This document shows positions 51,270 to 61,473 of a stretch of DNA of 64,000 bases, in pieces. Under the pieces are notes generated by a model. The model ran no database searches and had not been told where the DNA came from. It saw only the letters and a program-made list of their open reading frames with translations. How positions within the stretch are numbered: position 1 is the stretch's first letter; each line of letters opens with the position of its first letter. The position numbers and the translations under genes were made by a program. The DNA comes from UBA2233 sp002347965 [NCBI: Nitrospirae bacterium UBA2233] (GTDB lineage: Bacteria; UBA2233), in NCBI GenBank assembly GCA_002347965.1, contig DDYN01000005.1, forward strand, positions 1-64,000. Direction: 5' to 3'.

Positions 51270-53152
51270 GCCTCGGCCCATTCGCCCCCTTCCAGCCAAC
51301 CGAGCAACCTTCTTTCAAGGGAGGCAGCATCCATTCCGCACTCTTTTTCTAAACTCTCGAGCTCTCCGTGGGGAACGAAGGCATCCTCGATACCAAGCCT
51401 TAATAGCCGAACGGAACGCTTGCCAGAATCCGCGAGATATTCGGCCAAAAGCGACCCCAGCCCGCCGATCCTCACGCCATCTTCTAGGCTTACCCAAGCG
51501 TTTGTCAGGTTGCTCAACCACTTCAAGCATTCGCCGTCGAACGGCTTTAAAAACCGGGCGTTTACCACGATCGGAGTAAACCCTTTCTCTCGAAGCCCCC
51601 GGGCAAGGCAAAGCAACGTGGCTATGGTCCGCCCCGTCCCAAACAGCACTAAGCCTTCCCCTTTCGTAAGCACTTCCCAGCTTCCTACCTGCAGCGTTTC
51701 TTCTTTTGCAATCCCGCCGTTTGGGCTGTAGTCCGCGGTCGCTTTAGGGATACGGATAAAAAACGGCTTCCCCGAAGAAACGGCCGTGTTGAGCAGAAGA
51801 ACGAACTCCCTGAAGTCTTTCGGGGCAGCCAAAACTACGTTTGGAATCGGGCGCAGATAGGCGATGTCAAACGTACCGTGGTGGGTTTGGCCATCCTCCC
51901 CCACAATCCCCGCCCTATCCATGACGAACGTAACAGGAAGATTCTGCAGGCAAACATCGTGAATTACCTGATCGTAGGCCCGCTGGAGGAAGGTAGAATA
52001 GATCGCCACAACGGGCTTGAGGCCTTGGGTAGCAAGACCGGCTGCAAACGTGACGGCATGCTGCTCGCAGATGCCCACATCAAACGCACGATCCGGAAAG
52101 CGCGTGAAATACTCTCTTAGCCCCGTCCCGTCCGGCATGGCCGCCGTGACGGCCAACACGCGGTCGTCTTGCTCCGCCAACCGAATCATGGCCTGCCCAA
52201 ACACCTTTGAGTAGCTACAGCGCTGAGCGTTTGGAGAGGGCTTCTCTTCGGTTTTTATGCCAACTCCGTGGTAGGCGCAAGGATCAGATTCGGACGGGGC
52301 AAACCCCTTCCCCTTTTTCGTTCGCACGTGCACCAAAACCGGCTTGCGAAGGTCTTTCGTCCGCTCAAAGGCCCAGGCGAGCTCAGACAGATCATGCCCA
52401 TCGAGTGGGCCCACGTACTGAAACCCCAAAGACTGGAAGAAAAGGCCAACGTCGAGGTAGCCGCTGGCCATCCCCTCTTTAATCCCTTTTCCTAGGTAAT
52501 AAAGAGGCTCTCCGAAAGGGATATTCTTTTTGAGGATCCCCTTGAGCTCGCTTTCTATTCTGAGAAGAGGCCTGGAAACGAGCGCCTTACTAAGAAAGCT
52601 CGCCAGAGCACCGACGTTCTTCGAAATTGACATCGCGTTGTCGTTGAGAACAACTATGAGCCCTTGTTTAAGCGCCTCTTCTTGGTTTAGCGCCTCAAAA
52701 CTCATGCCGGCCGTAAGGCCCCCATCCCCCAGAACCGCGATCACACGGCCTTCCTGACCAATTCGTTTCTTTGCCGCGAGTATTCCCAGCGAAGCCGATA
52801 TGGCCGTTCCCGCATGGCCAACACCAAACGCGTCGTGGATGCTTTCTTCTCGCGTTGGGAAAGGGGCGAGCCCTCCATGACGACGAAGCGTCGGGAAGAT
52901 ACCGCGCCTGCCTGTAAGGATTTTGTGCGCGTAGGCCTGGTGGCCCACGTCGAACACGATGGCATCCTTGGGGGAAGAGAACGCCCTGTGGAGAGCGACT
53001 ATGAGCTCGACGGCGCCGAGCGGAGCAGCCAGGTGTCCGCCGTTTTCCAGGACCGTCTTGACGATCAGCTCCCGAATCTCCCGGCATAAACACTCTAGGT
53101 CCTCGAGCGAAAGAAGCTTTAGATCGTCCGGCCCGTCAATCTTTTCGAGCAC
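51266..53152 (-). CDS. dxs: 1-deoxy-D-xylulose-5-phosphate synthase
   Basis: 628 residues, TPP enzyme starting the MEP isoprenoid pathway from pyruvate and glyceraldehyde-3-phosphate. Visible: ENGGHLAAPLGAVELIVALH, FDVGHQAYAHKILTGR, VIAVLGDGGLTAGMSFEALN with the TPP GDG, LNDNAMSISKNVGAL, VGICEQHAVTFAAGLA and DRAGIVGEDGQTHHG. GTG start. ispE of the same pathway lies just upstream beyond tRNA-Gln. Confidence 0.96.
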   Translation of the reverse strand: MLEKIDGPDDLKLLSLEDLECLCREIRELIVKTVLENGGHLAAPLGAVELIVALHRAFSSPKDAIVFDVGHQAYAHKILTGRRGIFPTLRRHGGLAPFPTREESIHDAFGVGHAGTAISASLGILAAKKRIGQEGRVIAVLGDGGLTAGMSFEALNQEEALKQGLIVVLNDNAMSISKNVGALASFLSKALVSRPLLRIESELKGILKKNIPFGEPLYYLGKGIKEGMASGYLDVGLFFQSLGFQYVGPLDGHDLSELAWAFERTKDLRKPVLVHVRTKKGKGFAPSESDPCAYHGVGIKTEEKPSPNAQRCSYSKVFGQAMIRLAEQDDRVLAVTAAMPDGTGLREYFTRFPDRAFDVGICEQHAVTFAAGLATQGLKPVVAIYSTFLQRAYDQVIHDVCLQNLPVTFVMDRAGIVGEDGQTHHGTFDIAYLRPIPNVVLAAPKDFREFVLLLNTAVSSGKPFFIRIPKATADYSPNGGIAKEETLQVGSWEVLTKGEGLVLFGTGRTIATLLCLARGLREKGFTPIVVNARFLKPFDGECLKWLSNLTNAWVSLEDGVRIGGLGSLLAEYLADSGKRSVRLLRLGIEDAFVPHGELESLEKECGMDAASLERRLLGWLEGGEWAEA

Positions 53153-53207
53153 CGCTGAGCATCCCTTGGAACGTTAAGAAGCAGGGGTCGGGGTTGTTTT
53201 TTATGAA

Positions 53208-53282
53208 TGGCTGGGGCGGGAGGATTCGAACCTCCGAATGTGGGATCCAAAATCCCATGACTTACCGCTTGTCGACGCCCCA
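53208..53282 (-). tRNA. tRNA-Gln(TTG)
   Basis: 75 nt with encoded CCA. Acceptor TGGGGCG/CGCCCCA, anticodon loop TTTTGGA (anticodon TTG) on stem TGGGA/TCCCA, T-loop GGTTCGAATCC. It starts 15 bases after ispE and lies 55 bases before dxs, so it is probably cut from the ispE-dxs transcript. Confidence 0.95.
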
Positions 53283-53297
53283 ATCGATAGGATGCCG

Positions 53298-54185
53298 TTA
53301 TGAGCAAGATGCAACAGCAACAGGATAAAGCTTTCGCACGCTATGCGTGAAGATCAAGCCCCTCAATGGCCGGGAAATCCCGTAAACGCCTTTTTCCTTG
53401 GCGTTCATGAAGGCCTGCTTCGCCTTTGTCTCCGACAAATACCGCCCATAAGTCGAAGGCCCGCTTCCCGATAGCGACACCTCCTCTGCCCCGCTTTCTT
53501 CAAGATAGCGCGCACACGCCAGAACATCCCTTACCATGCCGGACACGGGAAGGAAAAAGTCGTTCGATAAAAACTTGCCAACGTCCATTTTAAAGGCAGG
53601 ATGAGGCGCTGTCAATGATGCATCCCAAGCTTCGTAGGCGTCTTTTGTGGATACGCGCTCCTTGGGGACGAGAATAACATAGTACCCATTCGGCACGGCA
53701 ACGCCGCGTCCTAGGCGCTCTCCTTTACCAGAAATCAGCCGACATCCGGGTTCAAGGAAAAAAGGCACGTCGGCCCCTAGCAAAACGGCAAGCTCTGCGA
53801 GCTCTTCTCGAGAAAGGGGCTTCCCGAAGGCATGATTGAGAATCCTGAGCATACAGGCCGCATCCGAGCTTCCCCCTCCAAGCCCGCTCGCGACCGGAAT
53901 ACGCTTAGTAAGCCATACCCTTACCCCGACCTTTCTGTCAACCCGGCGCGCAAACATTCGAAGGGCTTCAAGCACGAGGTTGTCCTTTTGAAGCTCCACC
54001 TCTACGTCCGGGGGCATGATGCGCAGCGACACGCCGGTTCCCCCCATGGCCACCCATAGCTCGTCGGCAAGTGAAACCTGCTCAAAGACGCTTTCTATGT
54101 CGTGATAGCCGTCCGGCCTTTTGCCGACGATGCGAAGGGTCAGGTTAAGCTTTGCGTACGCCTTGGAAAAAAAAACGCTTCCCAT
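53298..54185 (-). CDS. ispE: 4-diphosphocytidyl-2-C-methyl-D-erythritol kinase
   Basis: 295 residues, GHMP kinase of the MEP pathway. N-terminal SKAYAKLNLTLRIVGKRPDGYHDIESVF, the ATP loop PVASGLGGGSSDAACML, and C-terminal SLSGSGPSTYGRY fit the family. It is six bases after the htrA-type gene in the leftward run and precedes tRNA-Gln. Confidence 0.95.
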   Translation of the reverse strand: MGSVFFSKAYAKLNLTLRIVGKRPDGYHDIESVFEQVSLADELWVAMGGTGVSLRIMPPDVEVELQKDNLVLEALRMFARRVDRKVGVRVWLTKRIPVASGLGGGSSDAACMLRILNHAFGKPLSREELAELAVLLGADVPFFLEPGCRLISGKGERLGRGVAVPNGYYVILVPKERVSTKDAYEAWDASLTAPHPAFKMDVGKFLSNDFFLPVSGMVRDVLACARYLEESGAEEVSLSGSGPSTYGRYLSETKAKQAFMNAKEKGVYGISRPLRGLIFTHSVRKLYPVAVASCS

Positions 54186-54191
54186 CCCCCC

Positions 54192-55667
54192 TTATCGCTT
54201 CCGCAAAGAGAGGTAGAGCGTCGAGTCCTGGCGCTTTATCAAAAGCAGAATCGATTCTCCGCTTCGTTTCGATTTCAGGATGGATTCTAGGCTTTCAACG
54301 GTGCTCAAAGGCCTTTTATCTACCTCAAGTATCACGTCTCCCGGCGCGATCCCTATAAAATCCGCCTCAGACCCGGGGTTAACCTCTAAAACGATAAGCC
54401 CCTTATCGGCCTCGATGCCGTGCCTTCTGGCGAACTCGGAAGTTAATGGGGCAAGCGTCATCCCCATGACCGAGGTCGAACGCTCTTTCGTGGCCCCATC
54501 ATCACCGGAGGCCGTCTCGTCTTCGTCTGGGAACGTACCGATCTTCACCTGCAGCGAATAGGGCTTCCCATTTCTTAGGATTTTTACCCTGACAACACTG
54601 CCTGGCGGTACACTCGAAACGATCAACGGAAGCTTCGAATACCGATCGATCGGCTTCCCGTTAAGTTCGGCAACTATGTCCCCCCTCTGGATTCCGGCCC
54701 GATCCGCCGGGCCACCTTTGATCACGTCGGCAACGAGCGCCCCCTGGGCTTGCCCCAAGCCCATTGCGTCCCTAATTTCCGGCGTAATCTCTTGGATCGA
54801 AACCCCTAGCCAGCCGCGGTCAATACGCCCTTTTGTTTTCAACTGAGGAAGGAACGTCCGTACGATATTCACCGGGATGGCGAACCCGATTCCTTGAGCG
54901 TTTGCCAGGATCGCCGTGTTGACGCCTACCACCTGACCTTGAAGGTTGACCAAGGGTCCTCCGGAGTTTCCAGGATTGATCGAAGCATCTGTCTGGAGAA
55001 AATCTTCAAGACCGCCCAAGCCTAGGCTTCTTCCCTTGGCAGAGATGATCCCCGCGGTCACGGTATGGTCCAGGCCGACAGGGTTCCCCATTGCAAGCAC
55101 CCATTCTCCGACTTCTAGCTTGTCTGAATCCCCGAGCGCGGCGTACGGAAGAGCCTTGTCTGCCTTGATGCGTATCAGCGCAACGTCCGTACTTTTGTCC
55201 TTTCCGACTACCTCGGCATTAAACGTCTGCCCGCCAAGAATGCTCACCCGGACTTGATCGGCCTTTTCGACTACATGGCTATTGGTAAGGATGAAACCGT
55301 CTCCTGAGATCACAACCCCAGAACCTAGGCTTCGCTGCTTGAATTCTTTCGGCATTTGGCCGAAAAAGCGCTCGAAAAAATCATCGAACGGTGAGCCCGA
55401 AGGACCGGAAAATGGCATTGGATAGCTTGGCGCCTTGACGGTCGTCGTGGTGTTGATGTTAACCACGGCGGGATACACCTGCTTTACAACCCCGACAAAG
55501 GAGGTCGGGGTAATCACCGGAACCGAAGGCTGAGACTCAGCATCCGCCTTAGAAGGGTGGAGCGTAAGCTCTACTTTAAGCCCAGAAGACAAAACTAGGC
55601 CGACGAAAGCCCCCACAATGAGCAGGCCGGAGCCCCAAAGTATATACGTCATCTTTTTGCCGGGCAT
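54192..55667 (-). CDS. degP: Periplasmic serine protease HtrA/DegP type
   Basis: 491 residues. One N-terminal hydrophobic segment (ILWGSGLLIVGAFVGLVL) serves as signal or anchor. The protease domain has the triad His in ILTNSHVV (near 131), Asp in STDVALIRI and Ser in NPGNSGGPLV (near 233). Two PDZ domains follow (about 285-375 and 410-488). It degrades misfolded envelope proteins. The neighbours are a Clp-like ATPase, htpX and dnaK, a stress group. Confidence 0.94.
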   Translation of the reverse strand: MPGKKMTYILWGSGLLIVGAFVGLVLSSGLKVELTLHPSKADAESQPSVPVITPTSFVGVVKQVYPAVVNINTTTTVKAPSYPMPFSGPSGSPFDDFFERFFGQMPKEFKQRSLGSGVVISGDGFILTNSHVVEKADQVRVSILGGQTFNAEVVGKDKSTDVALIRIKADKALPYAALGDSDKLEVGEWVLAMGNPVGLDHTVTAGIISAKGRSLGLGGLEDFLQTDASINPGNSGGPLVNLQGQVVGVNTAILANAQGIGFAIPVNIVRTFLPQLKTKGRIDRGWLGVSIQEITPEIRDAMGLGQAQGALVADVIKGGPADRAGIQRGDIVAELNGKPIDRYSKLPLIVSSVPPGSVVRVKILRNGKPYSLQVKIGTFPDEDETASGDDGATKERSTSVMGMTLAPLTSEFARRHGIEADKGLIVLEVNPGSEADFIGIAPGDVILEVDKRPLSTVESLESILKSKRSGESILLLIKRQDSTLYLSLRKR

Positions 55668-55726
55668 GGAAAATTCCCCTTTGCGCTTCGATTCTTCAGC
55701 AGGGCTCGAACAAAATCAAGGGCTGG

Positions 55727-56125
55727 TTACGGTTCTTTGAGTGGGTTTTTGGTCCTGACGAACTCCAGCCTGAGCTCGTATAGAACATGATTCAATAAAG
55801 CCGATTCATCTTCTGTCAGGTTTCCTCGCGTCTTTTCTTGAATCATCCCCAGAACATCTATCGTCTGCTTTGCGAGCGGCAAGTCTTGGGCATACAGACC
55901 GGTTCTCGGGTCTGCGAGCTTGCCCAAATGAAGGAGGGCGGAGGCATGCAAGGAAAGCAAAAAACCGACAAACGACACAGAGGCATCCTCGATGCCCCCC
56001 TTCAACCCAGGGCCTGCCTGCTCTCCGACCCCATCCGCCTTAGAGGCGGCGGCCCCTTCTCCCTCGCGGCCAAGCTTTCTTTTGTCCTCGATTCGAAACC
56101 CCTTAGGTTCGCTCGTTTTGTCCAT
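55727..56125 (-). CDS. DUF1844 protein
   Basis: 132 residues. A low-complexity charged N-terminal third is followed by the DUF1844 core, ASVSFVGFLLSLHASALLHLGKLADP...LPLAKQTIDVLGMIQEKTRGNLTEDESALLNHVLYELRLEFV. The family is short, helical and of unknown function. It begins two bases after the Clp-like gene stop. Confidence 0.8.
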   Translation of the reverse strand: MDKTSEPKGFRIEDKRKLGREGEGAAASKADGVGEQAGPGLKGGIEDASVSFVGFLLSLHASALLHLGKLADPRTGLYAQDLPLAKQTIDVLGMIQEKTRGNLTEDESALLNHVLYELRLEFVRTKNPLKEP

Positions 56126-56127
56126 CT

Positions 56128-58386
56128 CTAATCCCAGCGTACCGCCACGCGGCCGTCTTGAACTACGACGAAGAACTCGCTCGATGCTTTCCAGTTTAGC
56201 GTAATCGGCATTTTGACTTTTTCGTCGATCGAACGCTTTAAGAAGCGAGCCCCATACTTGATGCTATAGCCCTCCTTGGAGAGCATATCGATCGCTTCTT
56301 CGCTTACCAGGAGTTTTTTGTGCATCGATGCCATCTGCCCAGCAATCGAGTCTAAGTACATCCGAGTGATGCTGCGGATTTCATCCGGAGTCAAAGGGTT
56401 GAACACGACAATATCGTCCATCCTGTTCAAAAACTCAGGCGAGAAGGCGTCTTCCACGTCACGCATCACGGCCTTTTTGGCGTCTGCCAGTTGACCTTGC
56501 TCCCCCATGAACCCCATCGGCTTTAGGAGCTTTTTAAACCGGTCGGCCCCAATGTTCGATGTCATGACAATTACCGTATCGCTAAAATACACCCTCCGTC
56601 CGCGCCCATCCGTTAGCCACCCTTCATCGAACACCTGAAGAAAAAGGTTTAGCACCTCCTGGCTGGCCTTCTCCATCTCGTCTAGCAAGACAAGGCTGTA
56701 AGGATTGTCCTTCACGCGGTTTGTCAAGATCCCTCCGCGCTCAGACCCAACGATCCCGCGGGGCATCCCGATGAGCTTGTCCACGCTTATCGCGCCATCC
56801 CGGAACTCTGACATGTCTACTCGAACCATCCGGTTCTCATCGCCAAACAAAAATTCGGCAAGCACCTTGGCAAGCTCGGTCTTGCCGACACCCGTAGGTC
56901 CCAGGAATAACATAACGGCGTCCGGCCTTGAAAAATTCTCCTTAAGGGGCCCCTTGTTCACTCGAAGATGCCTGGTTACCGCGGCGATCGCCTCCCGTTG
57001 TCCCACGACTCTCCCAGAAAGATGGGCCTCGAGCTCTTTAAAGCGGTCCAGAGTATCCCTGTAGACCATGTCTATCGGAAGCTTCGATTCCTGGGCAACC
57101 ACCTCTAGCACGTTCTCTGGCTTCACGACGGGCTCGTCCGGCTTGTCCAACTCGACCTTGACGCAGGAGGTGTGAAGCCAGCCGATCACCTTGTCCGGCA
57201 GCTTGGTGTTTCTTAAGTAGCGGTCGGACATGTTCAACAGGACGTCAATCGCCTCGTCCGAAATCTCAACACCGTAGTTGTACTCGAGCCTGGGCTTAAT
57301 CCCGTAAACAATCTCCCTGGCCTCCTCCTTTGTAGGCTCCTCGATATAGACAGGCTTGAAGCGCCTTGCAAGCGCCTCGTCCTCTTGAATGAACTGCCTG
57401 TACTCGGAAGACGTCGTAGCCCCAATAATCTGGACTTCGCCTTTAGATAGGGCTGACTTGAGAATGTTGGCCGCATCCGCTGGAACGCCCATCGCCGAAC
57501 CTGCACCGATGAGCAGGTGCGCCTCATCGACAAAAAGGACGATGTTTTTGCGTTCCTTGACCTCATTGATGATCTTCTCCATCCTATCTTCGAACATCCC
57601 TCGAAAGACGGTCCCGGCCACGATCGTGTTCATCTGAAGGTTAACAACCTGCATATCACGGAGACGCTTGGGGACCTTGTAGGGCTCAAGCTCAATCCAC
57701 CTTGCAAGCCCTTCGACGAGGGCGGATTTTCCCACCCCGGGCTCGCCGATGACCATCGCCGAGTTGGTCCGCTCTCTATGGCAAAGGATTTCGATAACCT
57801 CGCGAATCTCCCTCTCCCGGCCGATGATCGGCGGAACCTTTCCCTCGTACACGAGCTTGTTCACGTTGACGCCGAACTGCTTTAGTGTGGAGGGTAAATC
57901 ATACCTCCGCTCTAGCTCCTCCGCCTTCTGATCCCTCCTGCGAGCCAAGCGGATCACCTCCTGGGCGACGGATTCCGAACGAACACCAAAACCTTCCATA
58001 ATTTTGGCCGGAATTCCTTCTGTATCCTGAAAAATAGCCAGAAACAGGTCGATGCCGTCGATATAGGTTCTGCCTCTTCTCTGAGCTTCGTCCCAAGCCG
58101 TCTTGAAGGTAGATTTGGTTGGCGGCGGCACCTTCATCCCTCCGCCCAAGTACTGCTTGCAAACGTTCAAGTATTCGTTCAACGCGTGGAGCACTTTTTT
58201 TGAGTCAAGCCTCAACTCGCCCAGTATCTGCTCAAAAAAAGCCATTTCGACCTTAGAAAAGGCCAGAAAGATATGCTCCACCCCGAGGTAAAAATGATGC
58301 CGTCTCTGGGACTCCTCGATAGCCTGGGCAAGCACCCGATAACCGGAGTCTGACAAGCGATCCTTATAGTGAGAAAGATCGATCAT
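56128..58386 (-). CDS. ClpA/ClpC-type AAA+ unfoldase lacking a middle domain
   Basis: 752 residues. N-terminal Clp repeats (about 5-145), AAA module 1 with GEPGVGKSALVEGLA (near 213) and VLFVDEAHLLIGAG, then directly AAA module 2 with GPTGVGKTELAKVLAEFLFG (near 495) and SLVLLDEMEKA. The coiled-coil middle domain of ClpB or ClpC is missing. In module 2, KPMGFMG (near 624) sits where the ClpP-binding IGF/L loop lies, so it may feed ClpP. No clpS or clpP is adjacent. Confidence 0.88.
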   Translation of the reverse strand: MIDLSHYKDRLSDSGYRVLAQAIEESQRRHHFYLGVEHIFLAFSKVEMAFFEQILGELRLDSKKVLHALNEYLNVCKQYLGGGMKVPPPTKSTFKTAWDEAQRRGRTYIDGIDLFLAIFQDTEGIPAKIMEGFGVRSESVAQEVIRLARRRDQKAEELERRYDLPSTLKQFGVNVNKLVYEGKVPPIIGREREIREVIEILCHRERTNSAMVIGEPGVGKSALVEGLARWIELEPYKVPKRLRDMQVVNLQMNTIVAGTVFRGMFEDRMEKIINEVKERKNIVLFVDEAHLLIGAGSAMGVPADAANILKSALSKGEVQIIGATTSSEYRQFIQEDEALARRFKPVYIEEPTKEEAREIVYGIKPRLEYNYGVEISDEAIDVLLNMSDRYLRNTKLPDKVIGWLHTSCVKVELDKPDEPVVKPENVLEVVAQESKLPIDMVYRDTLDRFKELEAHLSGRVVGQREAIAAVTRHLRVNKGPLKENFSRPDAVMLFLGPTGVGKTELAKVLAEFLFGDENRMVRVDMSEFRDGAISVDKLIGMPRGIVGSERGGILTNRVKDNPYSLVLLDEMEKASQEVLNLFLQVFDEGWLTDGRGRRVYFSDTVIVMTSNIGADRFKKLLKPMGFMGEQGQLADAKKAVMRDVEDAFSPEFLNRMDDIVVFNPLTPDEIRSITRMYLDSIAGQMASMHKKLLVSEEAIDMLSKEGYSIKYGARFLKRSIDEKVKMPITLNWKASSEFFVVVQDGRVAVRWD

Positions 58387-58422
58387 CCCTGAAGGCTCCC
58401 CTAGATTCTTTCTTTTCGCTTT

Positions 58423-58450
58423 ATACAGAGCCTATGCATAGGCTCTGTAT
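58423..58450. repeat. Perfect 28-bp palindrome over the htpX stop
   Basis: Two 14-base arms with no spacer, centred on TGCA between 58436 and 58437, left arm ATACAGAGCCTATG. It includes the last codons and stop of htpX. Transcribed leftward it could form a hairpin, but no U-run follows, so it is not a standard terminator. It may be an RNA 3' end structure or a dyad protein site upstream of the Clp-like gene. Confidence 0.7.
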
Positions 58451-59289
58451 TGTCGAAGCCTCTTGATGCGCTCCTCCATTGGAGGGTGCGTGCTAAACAG
58501 GTTGGCAAGGCTTGCAGCCTTTAATGGGTTCACGATGAACAAATGGGCCGTTGCCGCGCTGGCCTCCATGGGAAGCCTCGTCGTGCCCTCCGCCAGTTTC
58601 TTGAGGGCATCGATCAGCCCATCAGGGCTTCCGACGATCCGTGCGCCTGTCGCATCCGCCAAATACTCTCGCGAACGAGAAACGGCCATCTGGATCAACA
58701 GCGCAGCGATGGGCGCCAGGATGGCCATGGCGAGCATCGGCAAGATTCCGCCCCTGCTATCTTCTTGGTCTCTACCTCCAAAGCCGCCAAAGAACATGGC
58801 AAAGCGGAACATATCCGCCATGTACATGATGGCTCCAGCCAACGTGGCGGCGATCGAGCTGATCAGGATGTCCCGATTTTTCACGTGGGAAAGCTCATGG
58901 GCAAGCACGCCTTCTATTTCTCTGGAATTCAAAAGCCCCATAAGCCCGCGTGTCACGGCAACGGCCGCATGTTCTGGGTTCCTTCCGGTGGCAAACGCGT
59001 TCGGAGAATTCGTTTCAATCAAGTAGAGCTTTGGCATGGGCAACCCCGCCCTCTGCACAAGCCCGTGAACGACCCGAAACAGCTCCGGCGCTTCCGGTTC
59101 GGTCAGGAGTTTGGCCCGGTACATGCGTAACACGAACTTATCGGAAAACCAGTAGGCCGCAAGGTTCATCAGGGCGGCGAAACCGAGCGCGAAGGTTGCA
59201 CCCCCGCGACCCCCAAAAAGCTGCCCCATTAGAACGATCACTCCTGTGAGCAACCCCAGAAGCAACACTGTTCTGACGCGAAGGCCCAT
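58432..59289 (-). CDS. htpX: Membrane metalloprotease HtpX
   Basis: 285 residues, M48 peptidase of the inner membrane. Two N-terminal helices, then the zinc site [10 protein letters not shown] with the upstream [23 protein letters not shown], two further helices and the third-ligand region [13 protein letters not shown]. It clears damaged membrane proteins. GGAGG precedes the ATG, and an extended -10 promoter lies upstream. Confidence 0.95.
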   Translation of the reverse strand: MGLRVRTVLLLGLLTGVIVLMGQLFGGRGGATFALGFAALMNLAAYWFSDKFVLRMYRAKLLTEPEAPELFRVVHGLVQRAGLPMPKLYLIETNSPNAFATGRNPEHAAVAVTRGLMGLLNSREIEGVLAHELSHVKNRDILISSIAATLAGAIMYMADMFRFAMFFGGFGGRDQEDSRGGILPMLAMAILAPIAALLIQMAVSRSREYLADATGARIVGSPDGLIDALKKLAEGTTRLPMEASAATAHLFIVNPLKAASLANLFSTHPPMEERIKRLRQYRAYA

Positions 59290-59339
59290 ATCTCTCCCTT
59301 CCTCCTCTCGGAGAATAGTCCTTTTTTACCCTAAGAACT

Positions 59340-59348
59340 ATTATAGCA
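59340..59348 (-). promoter_or_regulatory. Extended -10 promoter of htpX
   Basis: Minus-strand TGCTATAAT (TG-N-TATAAT) about 50 bases before the htpX ATG. A clear -35 is not seen. The gap after dnaK (59290-59400) holds no evident terminator. Confidence 0.6.
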
Positions 59349-59400
59349 TAGCCAGCGCCGCTGAAAAGTTTCAACGCCCCCGGGGATGAACGGGTTTGGG

Positions 59401-61269
59401 TTACTTGTTTTCTGCTACCTCGGCATCAATCACCTCTCCACCCTGTGGACCTTCAGCGCCCTCCCCTGAGGCCGCGTGTTTGTAGAGCACCTCGGCCAGC
59501 TTGTGGGAAGCGCTGTTTACCTCGTCTATGGCACTCCTCAACGCCTCCGCGTCTTCTCCGTTTAGGGCTTCTTTGGCACGAGAAACGGCACGCTCGGCTT
59601 CGTCAACGTGGGGGGCCTCAAGCTTACCCCTGTTTTCGTTCACCGTTTTTTCTAGTGCATAGGCTAGAGAGTCAAGCTGATTCTTCAGCTGAACGACCTC
59701 GCGCCGCTTCCTATCCTCTTCGGCGTGAAGCTCGGCATCCTTAACCATACGTTGGATCTCCTGCTCGTTCAGCCCAGAAGATGCCGTTACTCGAACCCTC
59801 TGCTCCTTACCAGTAGCCATATCTTTGGCGGAAACATGCAGAATGCCGTCGGCATCGATGTCAAACGCAACCTCGATTTGGGGAACACCCCTTGGGGCAG
59901 CAGGGATCCCATCCAGGTGAAACCTGGCGAGCGTCCGGTTATCCCTGGCCATCTCGCGTTCGCCCTGAACGACGTGGATTTCGACCGAAGTCTGGCTGTC
60001 CGAGGCTGTCGTAAAGATCTCGCTCTTCCTCGTTGGAATCGTCGTGTTTCTCTGGATCAGGACCGTCGTTACACCTCCAAGCGTCTCAATGCCCAGAGAA
60101 AGGGGAGTAACATCCAGCAGGAGAATGTCTTTCACCTCGCCCTTAAGGACTCCCGCCTGAATAGCCGCCCCAATAGCCACAACTTCGTCCGGGTTCACTC
60201 CTTGATGGGGCTCCTTCCCAAAAAAACTTTGGACTAGCTCCTGGACCTTTGGGGTCCGGGTAGAACCGCCCACCAACACGACCTCATGGATGTCTGACGC
60301 CTTTAGACCCGAATCTTGAATCGCCTTCCTGCAGGGTTCTAGGGTCCTTTCGAATAAATCCATGCAGAGCTGCTCAAACTTCGCACGGGAAAACTTCATC
60401 ACAAGGTGCTTGGGGCCGGTAGCGTCGGCCGTGATGAAGGGTAGGTTAATCTCGGTCTCCAGGGTGCTCGAGAGCTCGACCTTTGCCTTTTCAGCCGCCT
60501 CCTTAAGTCGCTGTAGAGCCATCCTGTCGCGGCTTAAGTCGATCCCCTGGTCTTTTTTAAACTCCTGGATGATCCAGTCCATCACGCGCTGGTCTATATC
60601 GTCGCCCCCTAGGTGGGTATCCCCGTTGGTCGCCTTGACTTCGGTCACGTTGTCGCCCACCTCAAGGATCGAGATGTCAAACGTGCCTCCGCCAAAGTCG
60701 TACACGGCGATCGTCTCTTCCTTCTTTTTATCCAAGCCGTAAGCCAAAGCCGCTGCCGTAGGCTCGTTGATGATACGTTGCACGTTCAACCCCGCGATCC
60801 GCCCTGCGTCCTTCGTGGCTTGACGCTGCGAATCGTTGAAATAAGCTGGTACCGTGATCACGGCGTCCGTAACGGACTCGCCTAGGTAGTTCTCGGCCGC
60901 CTTCTTGAGCTTCCTTAGGATAAACGCAGAAATCTCGGGCGGCGAATAGCGCTTTCCTCCCGCCTCAACCCAGGCATCCCCGTTGTCAGCACGTACGACT
61001 TTGTACGGGACCTTTTTAATTTCGTCCGCGATCTCCTCGTATTTCCGGCCCATAAACCTCTTTATCGAATAGACGGTGTTTTCGGAGTTGGTGATTGCCT
61101 GGCGTTTAGCCACCTGTCCGACCAAAACCTCGCCTTCTTTGGTGAACGCAACAACGGAAGGCGTCAAACGCGACCCCTCCTCGTTGATAACGACCTTGGG
61201 TTCTCCGCCCTCCATCACGGCAACAACGGAGTTTGTCGTGCCTAGGTCAATTCCAATGGTTTTACCCAT
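59401..61269 (-). CDS. dnaK: Chaperone DnaK (Hsp70)
   Basis: 622 residues. N-terminal [73 protein letters not shown], substrate domain [17 protein letters not shown] and a lid ending [13 protein letters not shown]. The ATG at 61269 follows GGAGGATATC. An ATG four codons earlier lacks a site. grpE and dnaJ are not adjacent. No CIRCE element is seen. Confidence 0.97.
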   Translation of the reverse strand: MGKTIGIDLGTTNSVVAVMEGGEPKVVINEEGSRLTPSVVAFTKEGEVLVGQVAKRQAITNSENTVYSIKRFMGRKYEEIADEIKKVPYKVVRADNGDAWVEAGGKRYSPPEISAFILRKLKKAAENYLGESVTDAVITVPAYFNDSQRQATKDAGRIAGLNVQRIINEPTAAALAYGLDKKKEETIAVYDFGGGTFDISILEVGDNVTEVKATNGDTHLGGDDIDQRVMDWIIQEFKKDQGIDLSRDRMALQRLKEAAEKAKVELSSTLETEINLPFITADATGPKHLVMKFSRAKFEQLCMDLFERTLEPCRKAIQDSGLKASDIHEVVLVGGSTRTPKVQELVQSFFGKEPHQGVNPDEVVAIGAAIQAGVLKGEVKDILLLDVTPLSLGIETLGGVTTVLIQRNTTIPTRKSEIFTTASDSQTSVEIHVVQGEREMARDNRTLARFHLDGIPAAPRGVPQIEVAFDIDADGILHVSAKDMATGKEQRVRVTASSGLNEQEIQRMVKDAELHAEEDRKRREVVQLKNQLDSLAYALEKTVNENRGKLEAPHVDEAERAVSRAKEALNGEDAEALRSAIDEVNSASHKLAEVLYKHAASGEGAEGPQGGEVIDAEVAENK

Positions 61270-61473
61270 GATATCCTCCACTGTTAAATGAGCATTTTAT
61301 TCTTCAAAGATAGGACAAAGAAAGGTTGATCTCGTAACCGTTAAAGTGCTACAATAGCCTTTTCCCGTCGAAACACCGGGGTATCTACGAAAGCGTTTTG
61401 TGCCTCTTTAAGACTCTAGAGACAATATAACCAGCATAAAACCCTAGTCAACCAACACAGGAAGTGAGGGCTT

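Noticed and set aside
58463-59026. 187-codon plus-strand ORF inside htpX
   Set aside because: Antisense shadow of the M48 protease gene with no motif of its own.
12000-60150. Repeated octamer CCTTAAGG, seen about eleven times by eye (for example near 12010, 22910, 27760, 40810, 60145)
   Set aside because: Most copies are Leu-Lys encoded as CTT AAG, or Leu-Arg as TTA AGG, inside conserved genes, so codon preference probably explains them. A genome-wide count against a codon-shuffled model would be needed to argue otherwise.
61270-61473. Search for CIRCE or sigma-32 heat-shock elements before dnaK
   Set aside because: No TTAGCACTC-N9-GAGTGCTAA repeat and no convincing CTTGAA/CCCCAT pair. Only weak sigma-70-like hexamers are present.
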